A stretch of DNA of 64,000 bases from Actinomycetales bacterium. GTDB lineage: Bacteria; Actinomycetota; Actinomycetes; Actinomycetales; Dermatophilaceae. The stretch's first letter is position 1, and each line of letters opens with the position of its first letter. The stretch spans positions 1-64,000 of the forward strand of contig PDRO01000003.1 of assembly GCA_002748155.1 (NCBI GenBank), in the 5' to 3' direction. The position numbers were made by a program, and so were the translations under genes. Shown in pieces: positions 58,288 through 64,000 of this stretch. Below the pieces are notes generated by a model, which worked only from the letters and a program-made list of their open reading frames with translations, was not told the DNA's origin and searched no databases.

Positions 58288-58335
58288 GGTTCGGCCGGAA
58301 GTGTTACCTGCGCAGGCGCTACTCGCGGCCGAACC
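58288..58335. repeat. 48-base extended inverted repeat
   Basis: GGTTCGGCCG (58288-58297) and CGGCCGAACC (58326-58335) are perfect complements. Between them lies the ten-base palindrome CCTGCGCAGG, so the whole can fold as a long stem with an inner stem. It starts only 13 bases after the hairpin at 58256-58274. It could be a terminator, part of a structured RNA or a palindromic mobile repeat. Confidence 0.65.
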
Positions 58336-59118
58336 AACTAAACGTGGCGCCCCTTCCTGCGACACAGCACCGACTCGATCCACGCCCGGTCAAGAGCGCG
58401 ACAGAATCACAGCTACGAGATGTCCTTCGCGTCGCATTCGGATCCTCGCCCAGACAACACCGTTGCTCCCGCCCCGCACGGGCATTCTCACGTCACGACG
58501 CGCTCACGCCACCCATCTGTGGGTCCGGGTTTAGCGAACCGCTGATCCACTGACGTCGGCTCGCCAATCGGTCCGGCGACCGTCACTTGAACTCGCCCAA
58601 GACGTGGCAGGCCCACGAGGCTCGGGCGATTCGAGATCCCCGGGAGACACAGGAGCCTTGGGATACGCGGAAGTCTCGGGAATCTCAGGAGGCCCAGGCG
58701 TTTCAGCAGGCTCGCGTGTCGCACCGGTCCTGCCGCCGGTGTCGCGGGTGTCCCGTCCGGCTCACTGTCAAGCGCAGCAGGACGGTGTTTTCTGACGACA
58801 ATCCACGTGTTCGAGGTACGTTTCAGAGGTGGCGGGTTGGTCTCAAACTGCGAGAGGACAGCGGTAGCCCACAGCAAACCGCCGATCCCGAGTATTCTCC
58901 AATGCGCTGCGTCCACCGAACCAGTCCCGGGCGTCTCCCCCCATGAGATCGGGGTCCTGACCGACGCGCGGCATACGACTCGTCTGGCGGGCGTGTCGAG
59001 GTGCGAGGCCGCGTGTCTCGGTGATGGCGGTCTTTGCTCACCCCAGCTCCAACACCAGCACCGGCCGCCAGCCCGGACCAGCACCAGCACCAGACAGGCT
59101 CGTGGCTAGGCTCAAGGG

Positions 59119-60549
59119 ATGAGGCGCGCCAAGATCGTTTGCACTTTGGGACCGGCCACGTCGTTGCCGGGCCGGATGCGGGACATCGTCCTCGCCGGGA
59201 TGGACATCGCTCGCCTCAACCTCTCCCACGGAGACCATGCCGAACACGAGAAGGCATACCGGGCCGTCCGGCAGGCCAGTGACGACACCGGGCGGGCGGT
59301 CGGGGTGCTCGCCGACCTCCAAGGACCCAAGGTCCGGACCGGGCGGTTCGGGGACGGGCCGGTGACCCTCGATGCCGGTGACCGCTTCGTCATCACGGTC
59401 GACGACGTCGTCGGGAATCGGGAGCGAGTGAGCACCACCCACTCGGGCCTCACCGGCGACGTGCGCCCGGGCGACCTCGTGCTTATCGACGACGGCAGGG
59501 TCATGCTGCGGGCCACCGAAGTGACCGAGACCGACATCGTCACCGAGGTCGTCGAGGGTGGCCAAGTCTCCGACCACAAGGGCATCAACCTGCCCGGGGT
59601 CGCGGTGAGCGTGCCGGCCCTGAGCGACAAGGACAAGGACGATCTGCGCTGGGCCCTCCGGCTACGAGTCGATCTTGTCGCGTTGTCCTTCGTGCGTAGC
59701 GCCGCCGATGTCGACGACGTGCACGAGATCATGGACGAAGTCGGAGTCCGGCTGCCGGTCATCGCCAAGATCGAGAAACCGCAGGCGGTCGACAACCTTC
59801 CGGAGATCCTCGAAGCTTTCGACGGCCTCATGGTGGCCCGCGGTGACCTCGGGGTGGAAATGCCCCTGGAACGAGTGCCGTTGGTGCAGAAGCGCGCGGT
59901 CGAACTGGCCCGTGACCGGGCCAAGCCGGTCATCGTGGCCACCCAGGTGCTCGACTCCATGATCGAGAATCCCCGGCCCACCCGGGCCGAGGCAAGCGAC
60001 GCAGCCAATGCCGTTCTCGACGGTGCCGATGCGGTCATGCTGTCCGGAGAGACGAGCATCGGCGCCTACCCGGTCGATGCGGTGCGCACGATGGCCCGGG
60101 TCATCCAGCAGACCGAAGAGCACGGCCTGGACCGGCTGCCCAAGCTGCAAGGTCAGCGCCGGACCATCGGCGGGGCAGTGTCCAAGGCGGCCTACGAGGT
60201 CGGTGACCTGATCAACGCGAAGTACCTCGTGACCTTCACGGCGACCGGCGACTCGGCCAGGCGTCTGGCGCGCTTCCGATCGCGGATTCCCGTGCTCGCC
60301 TTCACCTCCAACCCGTCGACCCGTAGTCATCTGGCCCTGGTCTGGGGCATCGAGACCTACTTGGGGCCTCGGGTGCTGCACACCGACGAAATGGCGGCAC
60401 AAGTAGAGCAGAGCCTGCTCGCCGAAGGGCGTTGCGTGCCAGGCGATCTCATCGTCGTTGTTGCCGGGTCCCCGCCGGGCACGCCCGGCTCGACGAACAT
60501 GATGCGGGTCCTGCGGGTCGGGGGACACGCGAACCCGGATATCCGCTGA
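59119..60549 (+). CDS. pyk: Pyruvate kinase
   Basis: Pyk makes pyruvate and ATP from phosphoenolpyruvate. ATG 59119 lies 6 bases after TAGGCT, so the mRNA is probably leaderless. The 476-residue protein begins [20 protein letters not shown] (the Arg and Thr of the active site), [29 protein letters not shown], the lysine block [36 protein letters not shown] (metal-binding Glu/Asp), [18 protein letters not shown] and the C-terminal effector site [14 protein letters not shown]. It is monocistronic, followed at once by a tRNA gene whose promoter overlaps the pyk stop. Confidence 0.96.
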   Translation: MRRAKIVCTLGPATSLPGRMRDIVLAGMDIARLNLSHGDHAEHEKAYRAVRQASDDTGRAVGVLADLQGPKVRTGRFGDGPVTLDAGDRFVITVDDVVGNRERVSTTHSGLTGDVRPGDLVLIDDGRVMLRATEVTETDIVTEVVEGGQVSDHKGINLPGVAVSVPALSDKDKDDLRWALRLRVDLVALSFVRSAADVDDVHEIMDEVGVRLPVIAKIEKPQAVDNLPEILEAFDGLMVARGDLGVEMPLERVPLVQKRAVELARDRAKPVIVATQVLDSMIENPRPTRAEASDAANAVLDGADAVMLSGETSIGAYPVDAVRTMARVIQQTEEHGLDRLPKLQGQRRTIGGAVSKAAYEVGDLINAKYLVTFTATGDSARRLARFRSRIPVLAFTSNPSTRSHLALVWGIETYLGPRVLHTDEMAAQVEQSLLAEGRCVPGDLIVVVAGSPPGTPGSTNMMRVLRVGGHANPDIR

Positions 60550-60576
60550 CGCCCACCTGATCTACGCTTGTATGCT
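60546..60576 (+). promoter_or_regulatory. Candidate tRNA-Leu promoter
   Basis: CTGACG (60546-60551), overlapping the pyk stop codon, and TATGCT (60571-60576) are 19 bases apart; TGACGC with 18 is equivalent. The mature tRNA starts 16 bases after the -10 box, leaving a short 5' leader for RNase P. A separate promoter fits a tRNA lying just after a protein gene. Confidence 0.45.
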
Positions 60577-60591
60577 GCGAGGGCACCCTTC

Positions 60592-60674
60592 GCCGGGGTG
60601 GTGGAATGGCAGACACGGGGCACTCAAAATGCTCTGGCCGCAAGGCCGTGCGGGTTCGAATCCCGCTCCCGGCA
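60592..60674 (+). tRNA. tRNA-Leu (anticodon CAA)
   Basis: The 83-base sequence folds as a class II tRNA. The acceptor arm pairs GCCGGGG with TCCCGGC (last pair G-T) and is followed by discriminator A. The anticodon loop is CTCAAAA with anticodon CAA, reading UUG. A long variable arm (CTGGCCGCAAGGCCG) is present, as in leucine tRNAs, and the T-arm is CGGG-TTCGAAT-CCCG-type. CCA is not encoded. UUG is a rare leucine codon in this GC-rich genome. Confidence 0.95.
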
Positions 60675-60756
60675 CCCGTTCCTGGAGCTTGGCTGCCGAG
60701 TTTGACTCGGGACGATGGGCTCTGCCGTCGTCGGCACGCACATCTAGGATCGTCCC

Positions 60757-61374
60757 ATGGGTGAGAAGCAGGGGGACGAGGTTTTCGAACCAGTGCGGTT
60801 GCGCGTGGTCGTGGCCGAGGACGAGGCCCTGATCCGTCTCGACCTGGTCGAGATGCTCACGGAGGCCGGCTATGACGTGATCGGTCAGGCAGGCGATGGC
60901 AAGGAAGCTGTGTCGTTGGTGCGCGAGCTCCGGCCCGACCTGGTCGTCATGGACATCAAGATGCCGGTGCTCGACGGTCTGAGCGCAGCCGAGCAGCTGG
61001 CCGAGGACCGGACCACGCCGGTCGTCATGCTTACCGCCTTCTCGCAGAAGGAGCTCGTAGAGCGGGCCAAGGATGCCGGTGTGATGGCCTACGTGGTGAA
61101 GCCCTTCACGGCCGCTGACCTGGTGCCCGCGATCGAGGTAGGTGTGAGCCGGTGGGACCAGATGAGGTCCCTCGAATCCGAGATCGCCGACCTGGCCGAC
61201 CGCCTCGAGACGCGCAAGCTCGTCGATCGGGCCAAGGGGCTGCTGATGTCCCAGCTCAAGATCAGTGAGCCCGAGGCCTTCCGGTGGATCCAGAAGACCG
61301 CGATGGACCGGCGGCTCAGCATGCGGGAAGTCGCCGATCTGGTCGTTTCCGGACTCGCTGGCAAGAAGAGCTGA
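60757..61374 (+). CDS. pdtaR: PdtaR-type ANTAR-domain response regulator
   Basis: ATG 60757 lies 6 bases after TAGGAT, so the mRNA should be leaderless. The 205-residue protein has a receiver domain ([20 protein letters not shown]; phosphoacceptor in [14 protein letters not shown]; conserved Thr in MLTAFSQ; Lys in [10 protein letters not shown]) and a C-terminal ANTAR RNA-binding domain ([40 protein letters not shown]). Mycobacterial PdtaR, phosphorylated by PdtaS, binds paired hairpins in target mRNAs to prevent early termination. The kinase gene is not in this window. The position between pyk/tRNA-Leu and polA is usual for the order. Confidence 0.92.
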   Translation: MGEKQGDEVFEPVRLRVVVAEDEALIRLDLVEMLTEAGYDVIGQAGDGKEAVSLVRELRPDLVVMDIKMPVLDGLSAAEQLAEDRTTPVVMLTAFSQKELVERAKDAGVMAYVVKPFTAADLVPAIEVGVSRWDQMRSLESEIADLADRLETRKLVDRAKGLLMSQLKISEPEAFRWIQKTAMDRRLSMREVADLVVSGLAGKKS

Positions 61375-61409
61375 GACGCTCAGGCGCTAAGGCAACGGAG
61401 CCACGGCCG

Positions 61410-61895
61410 TCAGCGCTGGGACGGTGGCGCGTCCCTGAGTTGGGCAGTGAAGCGGCTGGTGCAGGTGCGACGGCCTTGGTCGTCGGTGATGACGATGTCG
61501 AACGACGCCACGGTGCGGCCCACCGCGATCGGAGTGGCCACACCGGTCACCCATCCCGACGTGACCGGCCGGTGATGGGTGGCGTTGATCTCGATGCCAA
61601 CCGCAGTTCGATCCCGGCCCGCGAGATTGACCGCGAGGAAAGAGCCCAGCGACTCGGCCAGCACGACCGATGCCCCACCGTGGAGCAGACCGTAGGGCTG
61701 GATGTTGCCCTCGACCGGCATCCGGGCCACCGCCCGGTCGGCCGAGATCTCGAGGCACTCGATCCCCATTCGCTCGACCAGGGTGCCGCGAGCAGCCTCG
61801 ATCATCATGTCCAGCGTCAACCAGCCCGGCGCGGACCGGCCGGGAACAGCCGCGTCGGGAACAGGAGCGTCGGGAACAGAATCACCGTCAGTCAT
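61410..61895 (-). CDS. PaaI-type hot-dog acyl-CoA thioesterase
   Basis: ATG 61895 gives 161 residues. The hot-dog domain follows a ~25-residue Ala/Pro/Asp-rich start: GIECLEISADRAVARMPVEG, the catalytic helix GNIQPYGLLHGGASVVLAES (Gly-Gly and His of the PaaI group), NATHHRPVTSGWVTGVATP and a closing strand DDQGRRTCTSRFTAQL. It hydrolyses an acyl-CoA, often an aromatic one or 1,4-dihydroxy-2-naphthoyl-CoA in menaquinone synthesis; the neighbours do not decide which. Its gene diverges from polA with only 19 bases between starts. Confidence 0.85.
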   Translation of the reverse strand: MTDGDSVPDAPVPDAAVPGRSAPGWLTLDMMIEAARGTLVERMGIECLEISADRAVARMPVEGNIQPYGLLHGGASVVLAESLGSFLAVNLAGRDRTAVGIEINATHHRPVTSGWVTGVATPIAVGRTVASFDIVITDDQGRRTCTSRFTAQLRDAPPSQR

Positions 61896-61914
61896 GGGGC
61901 CTAGGCTGCCATAC

Positions 61915-64000
61915 GTGCCCGACGCCCCCTGCCTGCTGTTGCTCGACGGCCACTCGCTGGCCTACCGCGCCTTCTACGCGCTGCCCACGGAGAATTTCTC
62001 GACCCGGACAGGCCAGCACACCAATGCGGTCTACGGCTTCACCTCGATGCTGATCAACATGCTCCGTGACGAGGAACCGACCCACGTCGCGGTGGCCTTC
62101 GACGTCTCGCGGCAGACCTTCCGCAGCGAGACGTATGCCGAGTACAAGGCCACCCGCTCCGTCACCCCGAGCGAGTTCGAGGGCCAGATCCCTCTGGTGA
62201 AAGAGGTCCTTACCGCGTTGCGCATCCCCTATTTCGAGCTTCCCGGCTACGAGGCCGACGACGTCATCGCGACCCTGACGACGAAGGCGCTGGCCGAAGG
62301 TGCCGAGGTGCGCATCGTGACCGGCGATCGCGATTGCTTCCAGCTCGTGTCCGACCGGGTGACGATGATCTACCCGGTCCGGGGTGTCTCCGACGTGTGG
62401 CGGATGGACCCAGACGCGGTGCAGGAGAAGTACCTCGTGCCACCGCAGCGGTATGCCGATCTGGCCGCGCTCGTCGGGGAGTCGTCGGACAATCTGCCCG
62501 GTGTGCCCGGGGTCGGGCCCAAGACCGCGGCCAAATGGCTCGGGTTGTATACCGATCTGCAGGGCATCGTCGCGAACGTCGACCGGATCGGGGGCAAGGT
62601 CGGGGCGGCGCTCCGTGAGCATCTCGACGGGGTGCTGCGCAACCGCCGGCTGAACCAACTCGTCGCAGATCTGCCACTCGACGTCGAGATGGCCGATCTG
62701 GCTCGGCAACACTGGGACCGCGAGCAGGTACATCAGGTCTTCGACGCCTTGGAGTTCCGGGTGCTGCGGGAGCGGCTCTTCTCGGCCTTCGACACGCCGG
62801 AGCCGGAAGCCGAGGGTGGTATCGAGGTCACCGGCCAGGTGCTCGGTCCGGGGGAGCTGCCCGGTTGGTTGGCCGAGCACGGCCCCGAAGGCGCGCGGGT
62901 CGGGTTGCACGTGCTCGGCTCGTGGAACCGGGGTCGAGGCGACGCACACCACCTGGCGCTGGCCGGTCCCGGCGGGCACGCGGCATACGTCGATCTCGAA
63001 CAGCTCGACGAAGCCGACGACGCGGCACTCGGACGATGGCTCGCCGACCCGGCTCGTCCCAAGGCGATTCACGATCTCAAAGGGCCGTGGCACGCGTTGA
63101 CGTCCCGGGGCTGGGAGATAGCCGGGGTGACGAGCGACACTGCGCTGGCGGCATACCTGGTCAAACCGGACCAGCGCGACTACGACTTGGGCGACCTGGC
63201 ACTGCGGATGCTCCGCCGGGAGCTGCGCACCGAGCCCACCGACGACTCGGGGCAAGGAATGCTCGACCTCGGCGGAGATGACGATGCTCAGGTCGAGGCT
63301 GCCATGGTCACCGCCGGGGCCGTCGTCGAATTGGCCGACGCACTCGACGCCGAGCTTGAGCACACCGGCGGTGCTGCCCTGTTGCGTGATGTCGAGTTGC
63401 CCTTGGTCGGCGTGCTGGCCCGGATGGAGCGCGCCGGGGTGGCCGTCGACGGGCCGGCGCTGCAGACGCTGGAGACCGACTTCGCGGGGTCTGTCGCTGT
63501 GGCACAGGAGGATGCGTGGGCCGCAATCGGACGGCGTGACGTCAATCTCGGCAGCCCGAAACAGTTGCAGGAGGTGCTTTTCGACCAGCTGGGGCTCCCG
63601 AAGACGAAACGCACCAAGACCGGCTACACGACTGACGCGGACGCCCTGACCGACCTCTACGTCAAGACCGGGCATCCCTTCCTCGAGGCGCTGCTGCGCC
63701 ATCGAGACGCTGCCAAACTGCGGGTCACCGTCGAGGGATTGATCAAATCGGTGACTGACGACGGGCGGATCCATACGACCTATCTGCAGACCGTCGCAGC
63801 CACGGGGCGGCTCGCGTCTACCGATCCCAACCTGCAAAACGTCCCGATCCGCACCGAGGAGGGTCGACGGATCCGTGAGTCCTTCGTCGTCGGCCCCGGA
63901 TACCAGTCGCTCATGTCCGTCGACTACAGCCAGATCGAGATGCGGGTCATGGCCCACCTGTCCGGTGACGACGCGCTCATCGAGGCATTTCGTTCCGGCG
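61915..64000 (+). CDS. polA: DNA polymerase I (3' end outside window)
   Basis: GTG 61915 lies 7 bases after TAGGCT (61902-61907), a probable -10 box; the reading frame is open for 695 codons to the right edge. Residues 1-~290 are the 5'-nuclease: LLLLDGHSLAYRAFYAL, VAVAFDVSRQTFRSETYAEY, YEADDVIATLTTKA, VTGDRDCFQLVSD and ESSDNLPGVPGVGPKTAAKWL. The middle ~300 residues are the exonuclease fold, probably inactive for want of the usual acidic residues, as in other actinobacteria. The polymerase domain starts near residue 490; TGRLASTDPNLQNVPIR and SVDYSQIEMRVMAHLSG (motif A) are present. The rest, with motifs B and C, lies beyond the window. Confidence 0.96.
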   Translation, partial: MPDAPCLLLLDGHSLAYRAFYALPTENFSTRTGQHTNAVYGFTSMLINMLRDEEPTHVAVAFDVSRQTFRSETYAEYKATRSVTPSEFEGQIPLVKEVLTALRIPYFELPGYEADDVIATLTTKALAEGAEVRIVTGDRDCFQLVSDRVTMIYPVRGVSDVWRMDPDAVQEKYLVPPQRYADLAALVGESSDNLPGVPGVGPKTAAKWLGLYTDLQGIVANVDRIGGKVGAALREHLDGVLRNRRLNQLVADLPLDVEMADLARQHWDREQVHQVFDALEFRVLRERLFSAFDTPEPEAEGGIEVTGQVLGPGELPGWLAEHGPEGARVGLHVLGSWNRGRGDAHHLALAGPGGHAAYVDLEQLDEADDAALGRWLADPARPKAIHDLKGPWHALTSRGWEIAGVTSDTALAAYLVKPDQRDYDLGDLALRMLRRELRTEPTDDSGQGMLDLGGDDDAQVEAAMVTAGAVVELADALDAELEHTGGAALLRDVELPLVGVLARMERAGVAVDGPALQTLETDFAGSVAVAQEDAWAAIGRRDVNLGSPKQLQEVLFDQLGLPKTKRTKTGYTTDADALTDLYVKTGHPFLEALLRHRDAAKLRVTVEGLIKSVTDDGRIHTTYLQTVAATGRLASTDPNLQNVPIRTEEGRRIRESFVVGPGYQSLMSVDYSQIEMRVMAHLSGDDALIEAFRSG

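Larger units (their letters stand above)
58198..59118. other. 921-base intergenic region gltD-pyk without a supported gene
   Basis: No frame here has recognisable family motifs or consistent codon use; the longest, 200 codons on the minus strand from 59090, is low-complexity Pro/Arg/Leu and is rejected. The left third holds two clear inverted structures (58256-58274 and 58288-58335). The right end has a short CAGCAC/CACCAG run (59040-59095) and the pyk -10 box TAGGCT at 59107-59112. Confidence 0.6.

Noticed and set aside
58488..59090. 200-codon open frame on the minus strand between gltD and pyk
   Set aside because: Low-complexity Arg/Pro/Leu composition, no family motif, no ribosome site and codon positions unlike the real genes; open frames of this size arise by chance in GC-rich DNA.

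Overview
The window comes from a high-GC Gram-positive bacterium, most likely a Micrococcales actinobacterium of the Dermatophilaceae/Intrasporangiaceae type. The evidence is the GC-rich coding bias with many GTG starts, GTGA/ATGA gene overlaps, a monomeric NADP-isocitrate dehydrogenase, a large single-subunit cytochrome b for succinate dehydrogenase, a PdtaR-type ANTAR regulator, and actinobacterial small families (DUF3017, HGxxPAAW, Trp-operon membrane protein). The exact genus is not resolved here.

Layout. 1-765: the 3' part of a secreted CHAP-domain peptidase/amidase with an FG-GAP repeat is cut by the window edge. 957-3739: a graveyard of mobile DNA holds two IS3-type transposase remnants and a dead group II intron (reverse transcriptase plus domain V) lying between the two halves of one IS3 element. 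3903-15244: an accessory block has a polytopic membrane protein, a MocA-type oxidoreductase, a flippase-like membrane protein, an LhgO-like oxidase and an LpxA-like acyltransferase. These are followed by a tight six-gene acyl cassette: ACP, FabG-like reductase, AMP-forming ligase, LuxE-like, LuxC-like and AcpS-like phosphopantetheinyl transferase. It looks like a self-contained pathway that loads, reduces and transfers an acyl group on its own carrier protein.

15413-33913: mostly core metabolism: purN-purH, a lipoprotein, folD-DUF3017, mdh, a SatD-like regulator pair, icd, a DUF559 nuclease gene bracketed by inverted copies of a new ~90-base repeat, a 2H phosphoesterase, YihY, sdhCAB, manC and maf. 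34322-42889: a low-GC secreted NlpC/P60-like protein, a lipoprotein, a PIG-V-like mannosyltransferase, an acyl-CoA carboxylase/acyl-CoA dehydrogenase pair with a divergent MerR regulator and an operator-like palindrome, a 16-base minisatellite and an MHS-family transporter.

42908-64000: hisI-trpE-trp membrane protein, four small membrane-protein genes (HGxxPAAW, CD225, two DUF2752), trpC-trpB-trpA, a DsbA-like thioredoxin, lgt, gltB-gltD, a 0.9-kb gap with a strong inverted repeat, pyk, tRNA-Leu(CAA), pdtaR, a hot-dog thioesterase and the 5' part of polA.

Three signals cut across the genes. The octamer GTATGCCG/CGGCATAC occurs about 43 times on both strands and in several reading frames, but is missing from the acyl cassette. 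A ~90-base ungapped repeat occurs three times. Many genes have a TANNNT-like -10 box ending 6-8 bases before the start codon, which suggests leaderless transcription. All coordinates and motif counts were made by eye.
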